Below the pieces are notes generated by a model, which worked only from the letters and a program-made list of their open reading frames with translations, was not told the origin of the DNA and searched no databases. A stretch of DNA of 64,000 nt from CAZYME01 sp964648115. Lineage in GTDB: Bacteria; Pseudomonadota; Gammaproteobacteria; Legionellales; Legionellaceae. Of the stretch, positions 25,358-33,810 are shown in pieces. The stretch is from positions 5,481 to 69,480 of the forward strand of contig CAZYME010000012.1 of assembly GCA_964648115.1 (NCBI GenBank). Direction: 5' to 3'. The translations under genes were made by a program, and so were the position numbers. Each line of letters starts with the position of its first letter. Positions within the stretch are counted from its first letter, which is position 1.

Positions 25358-26875
25358 TTATAAATTAAATTGTATGCCTTGGGCTAGGGGTAAATCATCT
25401 CCCCAATTAATGGTATTGGTTTGACGACGCATATAAGCTTTCCAGGAGTCGGAGCCTGATTCACGGCCACCGCCTGTTTCTTTCTCCCCACCAAATGCAC
25501 CGCCAATTTCAGCGCCAGATGTACCAATATTGATATTGGCAATTCCACAATCACTACCCTGAGCACTTAAAAACTGCTCGGCATTCTTTATGTTTTGTGT
25601 AAACAATGCAGAAGATAAGCCTTGTGGAACAGCATTTTGCAATGCAATAGCTTCAGTAATCGTGCGGTACGGCATGACATACAGAATTGGAGCGAATGTC
25701 TCTTCTTGTAAAATGTCACACTGATTTTCTAAACCAGCTACTAACGTAGGTTGGACAAAATTTCCTGGTCGGCTAATGGTTTCTCCACCAAATAGAATTT
25801 TCCCACCAGCATTTTTCACGCGTACCATGGCTTTTTTAAACTGCTCTACTGCCTGTGAATCGATTAAGGGCCCCATTAGATTTTTACTATCCAAGGGATC
25901 GCCGATGGTGATTTGTTTATAAGCGTGTTGCAATCGTTCTACTACATCATCATATAGCTTTTCATGAACAAAAAGACGTCGAGTAGATGTGCAACGTTGA
26001 CCAGCTGTACCCACAGCACCGAAAACAATTGCAGGAATTGCCAAGCGTAAGTCCGCAGATTCATCCACAATTATGGCGTTATTTCCACCGAGCTCTAGTA
26101 TGGTTCTACCAAGACGCGCTGCCACTTTGCTTGCTACTTGTTTACCAACAGCAGTAGAGCCTGTGAAGGATATCAATGGAATACGAGGGTCTTTTACAAA
26201 TGCATCCGCTATATCGTGTGACTCAGGGATAATCAATGCAAAAATATCAGGGCAGTTATTTTGCTGTAAAACCTGAGCACATATATGATGCACAGCGATT
26301 GCACATAAAGGGGTTTTTGCTGAAGGTTTCCAGATTGTGACATTGCCACAAATTGCAGCGAGAAACGCATTCCACGCCCATACGGCCACTGGAAAATTAA
26401 AAGCAGAAATAACACCTACAATGCCGTAGGGATGCCATTGCTCATACATTCTATGTTTAGGGCGTTCTGAGTGCATGGTGTTACCGCACAACATTCGAGA
26501 TAGGCCTACAGCAAAGTCTGCAATATCAATCATTTCTTGTACTTCACCGTCCCCTTCCTGTTTGGATTTTCCCATCTCAAATGAAACTAAGCTACCTAGG
26601 TCATCTTTGTGATCACGTAATGCTTGACCTATTTGGCGAATAATTTCGCCTCGTTTAGGAGCAGGTATTTCTCGCCATGTCAAAAAAGCTTGCGTTGCAT
26701 GCTCTATTATTTGCTGATAGTCCTGCATTGAGCAGGTCGCTATTTCTGCAATTTTTTCACCGGTAGCAGGACTAAAAGACGTTAAAGAGCGGCTCGATGC
26801 AGTGCCTTTCCAACTATAGCCACTAAACACCCCAGCATTTATCGCCTGAATGTTTAACCGTTTTAAAAAATCCAT
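25358..26875 (-). CDS. 2-aminoadipate 6-semialdehyde dehydrogenase (ALDH7/antiquitin type)
   Basis: 505 residues, an NAD-dependent aldehyde dehydrogenase. Family residues: IGVISAFNFPVAVWAWN-type cofactor segment (here VGVISAFNFPVAV), FTGSTAVGKQVA, catalytic Glu in LELGGNNAI and catalytic Cys in GTAGQRCTSTRR. The ELGGNNAII and GQRCTSTRR sequences are characteristic of ALDH7. With the saccharopine dehydrogenase encoded just upstream it would convert alpha-aminoadipate semialdehyde to alpha-aminoadipate. The second of two adjacent ATGs is taken (six bases from GAGGAG). Confidence 0.92.
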   Translation of the reverse strand: MDFLKRLNIQAINAGVFSGYSWKGTASSRSLTSFSPATGEKIAEIATCSMQDYQQIIEHATQAFLTWREIPAPKRGEIIRQIGQALRDHKDDLGSLVSFEMGKSKQEGDGEVQEMIDIADFAVGLSRMLCGNTMHSERPKHRMYEQWHPYGIVGVISAFNFPVAVWAWNAFLAAICGNVTIWKPSAKTPLCAIAVHHICAQVLQQNNCPDIFALIIPESHDIADAFVKDPRIPLISFTGSTAVGKQVASKVAARLGRTILELGGNNAIIVDESADLRLAIPAIVFGAVGTAGQRCTSTRRLFVHEKLYDDVVERLQHAYKQITIGDPLDSKNLMGPLIDSQAVEQFKKAMVRVKNAGGKILFGGETISRPGNFVQPTLVAGLENQCDILQEETFAPILYVMPYRTITEAIALQNAVPQGLSSALFTQNIKNAEQFLSAQGSDCGIANINIGTSGAEIGGAFGGEKETGGGRESGSDSWKAYMRRQTNTINWGDDLPLAQGIQFNL

Positions 26876-26891
26876 CATTTACTCCTCTGTA

Positions 26892-27980
26892 CTACGCGTA
26901 ATATTGACCAAAGCGATTTGCTAATACATCTACCAGTCGAAAATTCTCTTGCAAGATGAGCCCTTGATATTCATCTTCTTTTTCTAAAACCAAATCTACC
27001 ACAGCACAAATAGCTGACGCAGTGCTCACTTGTATAGCTGACCAATCTAGACCATGAATAGATTTAGGATATATTTTTTTAACATAGCTTTTTTCGGTGA
27101 GCTCGCCTTGTTTTATCCCTTCTACGGTTACATATACCAGCACCATGTCTTGATAAGTTTTTGGGATGGCTCGCTCAAGGATCCTTTTTAAAGTAGGCCT
27201 GTCTTCATTTAGCTTAAGATCATTCATTAAAAAACGAATTTTTTCGCAGTGGCCTGGGTAACGCATTGTTTTATAATTTAAACTATGAATTTTTCCGGTA
27301 TACAGTACCCCAAGACTTCCTAAGCCACCCGATGTATTGAATGCTTCATATTCACAACCATCTATTTGAATAGATTCCAAACCTTCTAACGGAGCTAACA
27401 GCACTTCAGAGCCACCTTCAATACCATGACAAGGGTTTCCGTATTCGTTGATAACGCCATCAGTTGACCATGTTAATGAATAGTGAAGAGCATTACTTGC
27501 ACGTTGTGGCAGCGCCCCTACTCTTAGCTTGGCATAATGGCATTGCTCAAATTCCTGCATTAAGCTATTTGCTGCGATACTTATAAACCCTGGTGCCAAG
27601 CCGCATTGTGGGACAAACGCTGTTTTTGCATCTGTAGCGATTGCCTTAACAACGGCAGTAATAGCGGTATCTTCGGTTAAATCAAAATAATGAGCCTTCG
27701 CGGCTTTTGCAGCTTGTGCAACATAGCTATTTAGAAAATAAGGCAAACTGGAAATAACAGCGATAATATTGTGTTTCTCTATATATGCTTGAGTTGCATT
27801 TTGATCTTTAACATCCAATGCTACGGTCTTGATATCAGGCATAGCATGCAATAAACGACTTACATCCGTGCCATCAAACGACATATCAGCCAAATGCACT
27901 TGGTAGTCGTTACTATCCGTCAACAAACAGGCAATTAAGCTACCAATCTTGCCCGCGCCAGTAATCATAACATTGCGCAT
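26892..27980 (-). CDS. Saccharopine dehydrogenase family protein
   Basis: 362 residues. The N-terminal Rossmann motif is VMITGAGKIGSLIACLL. Then SSLPYFLNSYVAQAAKAAKA and HYFDLTED, and CGLAPGFISIAA, typical of the glutamate-forming saccharopine dehydrogenase/reductase (LYS9-like) family. It probably cleaves saccharopine to glutamate and aminoadipate semialdehyde, the substrate of the next enzyme (13 bp downstream). A lysine-ketoglutarate reductase is not in this window. GGGAG precedes the ATG. First gene of a five-gene operon. Confidence 0.9.
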   Translation of the reverse strand: MRNVMITGAGKIGSLIACLLTDSNDYQVHLADMSFDGTDVSRLLHAMPDIKTVALDVKDQNATQAYIEKHNIIAVISSLPYFLNSYVAQAAKAAKAHYFDLTEDTAITAVVKAIATDAKTAFVPQCGLAPGFISIAANSLMQEFEQCHYAKLRVGALPQRASNALHYSLTWSTDGVINEYGNPCHGIEGGSEVLLAPLEGLESIQIDGCEYEAFNTSGGLGSLGVLYTGKIHSLNYKTMRYPGHCEKIRFLMNDLKLNEDRPTLKRILERAIPKTYQDMVLVYVTVEGIKQGELTEKSYVKKIYPKSIHGLDWSAIQVSTASAICAVVDLVLEKEDEYQGLILQENFRLVDVLANRFGQYYA

Positions 27981-28081
27981 ACAATCGTCTCCCTACTTGA
28001 AGATTGCTATCGTACACTAAAGAAACGTTGGTTGAACATGGGATTTTGGTAAAAAAAATGGGTTTAGATTAAGTTCAATAA

Positions 28082-28266
28082 ACCTTGATTACGCTGCGCT
28101 GCATCAAGTCTACGTTGATTCCATTTGAGAGCGCCTGGAGTCTTGATAAATACGTGACCTCTTGGAGTAAACACCCTTCCATTTCTATTTCCATTAGAGG
28201 AGTATTGATTGATGGGTTTCATTTGAGAGCACCTGTAGCCTTGATGCAGCGCAGCATAATCAAGGT
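28082..28266. repeat. 185-bp element with 27-bp terminal inverted repeats
   Basis: The ends 28082-28108 and 28240-28266 are inverted repeats matching at 26 of 27 bases (ACCTTGATTACGCTGCGCTG against the same with one change). Inside, TTGAGAGCGCCTGGAGTCTTGAT and TTGAGAGCACCTGTAGCCTTGAT-type direct repeats stand next to each inner end. It has no coding capacity; MITE-like. It fills the gap between the lysine operon and the patatin gene. Confidence 0.88.
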
Positions 28267-28273
28267 CTCAATG

Positions 28274-30346
28274 CTATAAAGTCGTAGACAAACATTCTCT
28301 AGCTTGTAAACAACGTTCATACTCCTCACGAAAAATTTTTAAATTTTGCAAAGTCTCAAATACTTTATCCGTTCGTGTTTTATCAGGGCTAGGAGGTTTT
28401 TGTGCGTATAGATGATACATGCTTTTGTCCTTTAAGGATGCTTGAAGCGGGCGGAATCTAAAAAAACGCTCCCCTGTTATTGTCGAGACGGCAAAGGGCT
28501 TGCTTCGCTTAAATCCTTCTTTATAGGTTTCTTCAAACAATTCATCCGCTCTTAATATTTGATTGCGAAACTCGACAGCACGAGATAATGCAAATGCCTC
28601 AGCTGAATCCAGTCTTTTTTCTGCTCGTTCTTTTATAACTTGGTAAATTTGTCTGCAAATGACGCTATTATCTTTTTTTAGTGTTTCAAGTTGGTTTCGA
28701 AGAGTCCTTATTTCTTGCCATACAGAGTCAAATTCGAGCTCTTTTGCGGCCCCACACAATACAGCTTGATATATCCGTTCAAAATAAGTGATTAAATCGA
28801 CGTAAAAAGCGCCTGGATCAAACTTTTTTGGATCATGTAATTGATGGTTAGAAATATGATTAATCGTATCTAAATACCCAAAAGCATCCATAACTCGAGC
28901 GTATTTTGTTGCGTCATTAAAATCCAACGTACTAATATTACCTACCCGCAACTCCACTGTGCGAAGCGGATATTCAGTACGTAACTTTTGATAATTTATC
29001 TCATCTCTTGCAGGGTTTTTATAAGGTGTCTGAAGATCTCCAAGCACCTTAATTAAAACGGTTCTTTTCCAAACGTTTATAATACTTGGATCACTCAAAT
29101 TAGGTTTTAATTTTTCCTTTATAAATGTTCCCAGCATCCTGAATTGCCCCTCTTCTGTCTTTTCCTGCTGGTAGGCTTTCAAAAACACTAAATTATCCTC
29201 GGGTTTAAATAACATGCCTTCAATTAATTTATGAACCGCTCCCAAAATTGCTTGAGATACATCTAGCGCTATTAGGCCGTTTGTGACCAACTCCTCCAAA
29301 CCTAGTCGGATAGCACATCCAAACACTGGGGATTCATCTTTTGGCAGATATGGTTCGTAATCACCTTCAACTACATTTTTAGAAAACTTGACGGATACAC
29401 TGATAATTTCTTCAATAACTGATTCACTGATAACCTCATTCCATCGCTGTCCATACAATGCTTGAAACACGTGATTTTTCTTGTTATCTAAACCCTCTCC
29501 AAAGGCAAACACCAGAGTTTGTTCTGGATGTTGGTTTTTAACAAACCCTCCTGTTTCATCCATATCAAAATAATCGGTGGGTAAATTATCATAAAGCCCT
29601 CCATCTACATATTTTTGCTTTATACCGCCGACCTCAATTTCGACTGGCTCTAAAATAACTGGAATTGAAGCAGATGCTCTGCAAGCTAATGCTATTTCGA
29701 CATCTGCTGTAAGATCCTTATTAAAAATCTGAAGTTCTCCATTGGGGAATTTGACGGCCGGAATAACGAGTTGTTTAAATTTAGCAGGAAAAAGTCGATT
29801 GAGAATAGCCAGATCACCAAACGTAAATCGAGGCTGCTTTTCCTGGAGTTTGGTGAGCAGATCTTTAAAATCGGGATCCTGGCTGGCAATCTCATCCCTA
29901 TCTTTTATGCTATCTAAAGATGTTCTTACTGTTTCAATAATATGGTGACGAATAAATGCTTCGATAGGTTTACCATCTTTCGTGATAAAGCAAACACCCG
30001 GTGGATTCTTGCCAAAAGCAGACCCAACGTTGCTACCCAGTAATGCTTTTAAATTGGTTGCCAGTAATGTATCTCTAAGAATTGCGGAGGGCATTCCAAC
30101 AGCCATTAATGTAGCAGTAAGTGCGCCTGCCGAGGACCCAGCAAATACTTCAACTGCTTCCAAAACACCTGTTTCTTCCATTCCCTTGTAAGCCCCAGGA
30201 TAAACAACACCTTTGGCACCGCCACCACTGCAGACGATTCGAATGATACGACGCAGATGCGCTTGCTTTAATGCTTGAAGATGGGCTGAAATAACACGAT
30301 CGGACTCCATAGGAAAACCCCGCGCTATCTGATCATATATAACCAT
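28274..30346 (-). CDS. Patatin-like phospholipase, candidate Dot/Icm effector
   Basis: 690 residues from ATG 30346. The patatin domain starts near residue 35: oxyanion loop SGGGAKG, nucleophile motif AGSSAGA and the Asp of the dyad in VDGGLYDN. ACRASASIP is also typical. The C-terminal about 400 residues are helical with no recognised domain. The tail FREEYERCLQARECLSTTL has a glutamate block just before the end, as in many Dot/Icm substrates. It resembles Legionella Vpd-type phospholipases in architecture (inference). Start uncertain: TTG 30355, ATG 30346 or ATG 30310 are all possible. Confidence 0.85.
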   Translation of the reverse strand: MVIYDQIARGFPMESDRVISAHLQALKQAHLRRIIRIVCSGGGAKGVVYPGAYKGMEETGVLEAVEVFAGSSAGALTATLMAVGMPSAILRDTLLATNLKALLGSNVGSAFGKNPPGVCFITKDGKPIEAFIRHHIIETVRTSLDSIKDRDEIASQDPDFKDLLTKLQEKQPRFTFGDLAILNRLFPAKFKQLVIPAVKFPNGELQIFNKDLTADVEIALACRASASIPVILEPVEIEVGGIKQKYVDGGLYDNLPTDYFDMDETGGFVKNQHPEQTLVFAFGEGLDNKKNHVFQALYGQRWNEVISESVIEEIISVSVKFSKNVVEGDYEPYLPKDESPVFGCAIRLGLEELVTNGLIALDVSQAILGAVHKLIEGMLFKPEDNLVFLKAYQQEKTEEGQFRMLGTFIKEKLKPNLSDPSIINVWKRTVLIKVLGDLQTPYKNPARDEINYQKLRTEYPLRTVELRVGNISTLDFNDATKYARVMDAFGYLDTINHISNHQLHDPKKFDPGAFYVDLITYFERIYQAVLCGAAKELEFDSVWQEIRTLRNQLETLKKDNSVICRQIYQVIKERAEKRLDSAEAFALSRAVEFRNQILRADELFEETYKEGFKRSKPFAVSTITGERFFRFRPLQASLKDKSMYHLYAQKPPSPDKTRTDKVFETLQNLKIFREEYERCLQARECLSTTL

Positions 30347-30456
30347 ATAGCCCAAGGTTCCTGATTATGTTAGCTGAAATAAAAAAATATACACAAGCTA
30401 CAATTCGTAAAAAACTTGACCTTTTATATCAACTCCTCTATCGTCACCATCAATTA
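30336..30456. repeat. 121-bp direct repeat, copy A
   Basis: The same length and about 91% the same sequence (no gaps) as 31956-32076. Together they bracket the HAD-LRR gene. Copy A covers the start codon region of the patatin gene on one strand and the first 30 codons of a 57-residue reading frame on the other. Shared stretches include TTCCTGATTATGTTAGCTGA and CTCCTCTATCGTCACCATCA. Confidence 0.92.
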
Positions 30457-30540
30457 AATTCCGTAATTTTTCAAGCTGATGGGGTTCACTTCTCTGCTCA
30501 ATTCTATCCAATTACCTTAGACACGCAGGAGACCACATGA
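30367..30540 (+). CDS. Possible 57-residue protein, function unknown
   Basis: MLAEIKKYTQATIRKKLDLL is the N-terminus, predicted helical and basic; it continues YQLLYRHHQLNSVIFQADGV and ends in TLDTQETT. AAGG stands nine bases before the ATG. Its first 30 codons lie in the 121-bp repeat; in copy B the frame is stopped after five codons. It overlaps the 3' end of the convergent HAD-LRR gene by 24 bases. It may be a real small gene or the remnant of a longer one. Confidence 0.35.
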   Translation: MLAEIKKYTQATIRKKLDLLYQLLYRHHQLNSVIFQADGVHFSAQFYPITLDTQETT

Positions 30541-31782
30541 TGCCTCTCTCCTTGTTTCATCTACTACTAAACGCCCTGCTGACCTTAGCTCTGATATTCG
30601 CTGATCGCCTCGGGAGTAAGGTAGTACTTCTTCTCTGGTATGAGCGCTGACCTTATCATTATTCGTTAGCGCATCAATGACAGACCAACTCAGTAGACAT
30701 TCGCCCGAGCCAGATCTCGACAAATCTAAATCCAGTAGTAAAGGCTTAAGTTGATTGTTTATCCAAGTTGCCAAGCCTTTCTGCCCCTCTCGATTTAAGG
30801 GATTAGCATTGAAACAAAGATGAGGTATATCTAGATTTTTTTGGTCTATGGCCATTAGCAGCTCCGTAAGATCTTGAAGTTTATTTTCTGCAAGGTCTAA
30901 ATACTCTAGGGGCATCTTGCTATTTACCAATAAAGTAGACACTCTTGTTAAGAGCTCGGTGGGTTCTATGTGGTTATTAAGTGAGTTCAAGCTTAAGCGT
31001 TTAATTTGGGTATTATTAGTCAAAGCTATGAATAAATTATCGAGCAAAGTCTGCGTATTCCAAGAAAAACAGAGTTTTAAGCTAGTGATAGTTTCAGCAT
31101 TAATGCTAAGCTCGGTTAGTTTTGGGGCATTCCCATCTATGGCATCCCAGCAGCGTTTTGCCTTTGATTTTTCATAATCCATAGGTTTGGCCAAAGCTTT
31201 GACGGCTTGTTGATAAAGAACCTCGCCTACAAAAAGATGGCGGCAACACACTAACCTCTCCCCAAAACGGGGTAAGATGTCAACGGTAAAATGGTCTAAA
31301 ATTACAAAAGAGTTAACTACACGCACATGCGCTAACAACCAATCCTCAATTTTTTCTCCCTGTGTTTTCTCAGAGGCCGCTTCTATGACATCGAAGATAA
31401 AGTCAGACAGACCACTCAAAGCAAATATTATTTTGAATTGTTCCAGTGTGGTGATGTGGAACCATGGAGCAGTAATAACTATTTTAGCTTCATTAGTTGC
31501 GCATAAATTGCGCAGATTGGTTAGTCCATCTGGTGAAAAACTTTGTACTACTTTTAAGTTTGATTTTAACAATTTCACGCTTTCTTCAGAGAATTTCCCG
31601 ACTATAGCAGGATGGTTTTCAATATCATCATCTATCTCGTGCGGGTTTGAGCTTCTGTATGGAGGTGCGAGATTAGAACTATAGAGAACCCAATATATAT
31701 CTAAAAAAATAATATTTTCCTTCTGTTCCTTTATTCTTAATTGTTGCGTTGCTTCATCAATAAAACCTTTTGGTTTATACAT
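30517..31782 (-). CDS. HAD-like (Swiss-army-knife type) plus leucine-rich-repeat protein
   Basis: 421 residues. Residues about 23-195 resemble the small HAD domain found in Swiss-army-knife RNA-repair proteins: ENIIFLDIYWVLYSS at the nucleophile strand, AKIVITAPW (usually SSSW), EDWLLAH and FVILDH. The second Asp of DxD is Tyr30, and ILDD is ILDH, so phosphatase chemistry is doubtful. Residues about 225-360 carry LRRs (IKRLSLNSLNNHIEPTELL, PLEYLDLAENKLQDLTELL). The charged C-terminus is rich in Arg and Glu. AGGA precedes the ATG. The gene is bracketed by 121-bp direct repeats. Candidate secreted effector. Confidence 0.75.
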   Translation of the reverse strand: MYKPKGFIDEATQQLRIKEQKENIIFLDIYWVLYSSNLAPPYRSSNPHEIDDDIENHPAIVGKFSEESVKLLKSNLKVVQSFSPDGLTNLRNLCATNEAKIVITAPWFHITTLEQFKIIFALSGLSDFIFDVIEAASEKTQGEKIEDWLLAHVRVVNSFVILDHFTVDILPRFGERLVCCRHLFVGEVLYQQAVKALAKPMDYEKSKAKRCWDAIDGNAPKLTELSINAETITSLKLCFSWNTQTLLDNLFIALTNNTQIKRLSLNSLNNHIEPTELLTRVSTLLVNSKMPLEYLDLAENKLQDLTELLMAIDQKNLDIPHLCFNANPLNREGQKGLATWINNQLKPLLLDLDLSRSGSGECLLSWSVIDALTNNDKVSAHTREEVLPYSRGDQRISELRSAGRLVVDETRREASCGLLRV

Positions 31783-31955
31783 GATAATTCCTATAAAAAT
31801 TTAAAATGGGACGAATCTGTGCAGATTCCATCCCCACCACATCATCCCGAGCGCTCGGGAACTTGCGCCCTGATGCAAAATCTAAAATCTCTTATCGGAA
31901 AACCCCCATTACATGCTTATACTTTTCTTGTGCATCAGCTAGGCTTAACTTGGAG

Positions 31956-32076
31956 TATATAACCATAAAGTCTAATGTTCCTGATTATGTTAGCTGAAAT
32001 ATAAAATTATACCTAAGCTACAATTCGTAAAAAACTTGACCTTTTAGATCGACTCCTCTATCGTCACCATCAATTA
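31956..32076. repeat. 121-bp direct repeat, copy B (decayed small reading frame)
   Basis: Counterpart of 30336-30456. The frame that encodes 57 residues in copy A stops here at the sixth codon (ATG TTA GCT GAA ATA TAA), and its ribosome site is changed. It ends 17 bp before the lnt start codon, so it forms the leader region of lnt. Leftwards it also opens a 24-codon frame beginning MVIY, like the patatin gene start in copy A. The 16-bp perfect palindrome TCCCGAGCGCTCGGGA (31845-31860) lies in the same 311-bp gap. Confidence 0.88.
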
Positions 32077-32093
32077 TCTCCTCTATCCGTTTT

Positions 32094-33674
32094 ATGAATC
32101 AAAATTTGGCCATTTATAAGGCAACTCAGTTTATCTTCGCATCAAATTCATGCGCCCATTTTTTGCGCGTATTTTTTGCAGGCTTACTGATTCCGTTCGG
32201 ATTTGCGCCTTTTCATTTACCAGGCCTAACTATATTGGGCATAGGGCTTTTATACGCTCAATTGCAGTTACAGACTCAGAGGCATTCTTTCTTAACCGGT
32301 TTTGCTTTTGGAGTAGGTTTTTTTGGTTTTGGAGTATCTTGGGTCTATGTCAGTATCCATCAATATGGGCACCTTAACCCTGTTCTCTCGGCACTGATTA
32401 CCCTTTTATTCATTGTGTATTTGGCCCTATATTTAGGGTTGTTTACTTCTATATATACAAGACTGAATACGAGAAAAATTTCTCGCTTGCTATCGTGTTT
32501 TCTATTTTCAGCACTCTGGTGTTTAAGTGAGTATCTGCGATCAACGGTGGTGGGTGGTTTCCCTTGGCTATTATTGGGATTCGGACAAATAGATACGCCA
32601 CTTCAATACTTGTTGCCTATCATAGGCGTATATGGGGTAAGTTTTTTAACTTGCTTAGCAGCCGCGTTTTTAGTCACTGGTATGCGAGCAGCCTCAAAAA
32701 ACCGAACTGTGTGGATAGCTGCATTTGTTGGAATAATGCTGATCCCAACTATTTTAAAACATCATCAATGGACGACTGTCAGCAAGACCCCTGTATCAGT
32801 TGGTGTTATCCAAGCTAATTTATCCATGCGAGATAAATGGGATGAGGCCTTATTTTGGCAATTGTTACAACATTATAAAAAAGGGATTGATCAGTTAATC
32901 GGTAAAAAAACGCTCATTGTAATGCCAGAGTCAGCGATTCCTTTGCCAGCGAACTACGTTAGCGATTTTCTAGAAAGCATTCATTTGCAAGCAAAACACG
33001 CTAAAAGTTCAATTTTACTTGGCATACCCCAACCCATAATCACGGAAGAGGAAACTCATTATTCTAACTCCGTTCTCGCATTAGGGACTGCTCAAGGCAG
33101 TTACTTAAAACAACACCTAGTCCCATTTGGCGAGTTTATTCCGCAACCTTTTGAACGACTTACACGTTGGTTAGCACTGCCATCGTCAAACCTGACGCCA
33201 GGAAAAAGCAAGCAGCCATTAATTCGAGTGCGTAATCATCCTATCGCAACGCTGATTTGTTATGAGTTAGCATACCCTCAATTACTACGTAAACAATTGC
33301 CTGAGGCCGAATGGATTGTTTCTGTTAGTGACGATGGCTGGTTTGGTCATTCATTAGCTATGTATCAACAACTTCAAATATCACAAGTCCTATCGTTACA
33401 AACAGGGCGTTTTCAAGTAGTAGCCAATAATGATGGCCTTTCTTCATTAATTGACGCACAAGGTAAGATAACCGCCTCACTGCCAGCTTTCCAAGCAGGT
33501 ATATTGGAAACAGATGTATATTCTGCTGATGGCTTAACGCCATGGGTTTATTTTGGCGATATGCCTATTCTATTGATTAATATTTTAATTGTTATTATGG
33601 GTATTTTTATTAATATACCGCGTCGTGCCGCAAGAAGCGAAATCCAAGATCAAGATACCCCACTCATTGCTTAA
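32094..33674 (+). CDS. lnt: Apolipoprotein N-acyltransferase
   Basis: 526 residues. Adds the third acyl chain to the N-terminal Cys of lipoproteins at the inner membrane. About six to seven membrane helices in the first 220 residues, then the nitrilase-like domain with the E-K-C triad: Glu in VMPESAIPL, Lys in the following loop and Cys in ATLICYELAYPQLL. SDDGWFGHSLAMYQQLQIS is the conserved post-catalytic segment. No clear ribosome site is seen before the ATG; the upstream copy B repeat occupies that region. Often next to corC; here it is not. Confidence 0.96.
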   Translation: MNQNLAIYKATQFIFASNSCAHFLRVFFAGLLIPFGFAPFHLPGLTILGIGLLYAQLQLQTQRHSFLTGFAFGVGFFGFGVSWVYVSIHQYGHLNPVLSALITLLFIVYLALYLGLFTSIYTRLNTRKISRLLSCFLFSALWCLSEYLRSTVVGGFPWLLLGFGQIDTPLQYLLPIIGVYGVSFLTCLAAAFLVTGMRAASKNRTVWIAAFVGIMLIPTILKHHQWTTVSKTPVSVGVIQANLSMRDKWDEALFWQLLQHYKKGIDQLIGKKTLIVMPESAIPLPANYVSDFLESIHLQAKHAKSSILLGIPQPIITEEETHYSNSVLALGTAQGSYLKQHLVPFGEFIPQPFERLTRWLALPSSNLTPGKSKQPLIRVRNHPIATLICYELAYPQLLRKQLPEAEWIVSVSDDGWFGHSLAMYQQLQISQVLSLQTGRFQVVANNDGLSSLIDAQGKITASLPAFQAGILETDVYSADGLTPWVYFGDMPILLINILIVIMGIFINIPRRAARSEIQDQDTPLIA

Positions 33675-33810
33675 TGGAATTAGCACAACGTCTTCAGAAG
33701 TTTTTGCAAGACACTGTTCAATTATTCTACTAATTCGCAATTATTCTATTGCTGCAAATCACAAGAGACGCTATTCTTACCAACCCAACTGAATTTTGTT
33801 TATTACACTT

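Noticed and set aside
28019..28280. tRNA or other structured RNA gene in the repeat-rich gap
   Set aside because: The long pairing comes from the terminal inverted repeats; no cloverleaf, T-loop or acceptor pattern was found. No tRNA-like sequence was recognised elsewhere in the window either.
31277..31684. 135-codon frame antisense to the HAD-LRR gene
   Set aside because: No ribosome site, and the opposite strand carries recognisable HAD and LRR motifs.
33674..33733. 19-codon frame directly after lnt (TAATG overlap)
   Set aside because: Too short, with no ribosome site and no sign of conservation visible from the sequence.
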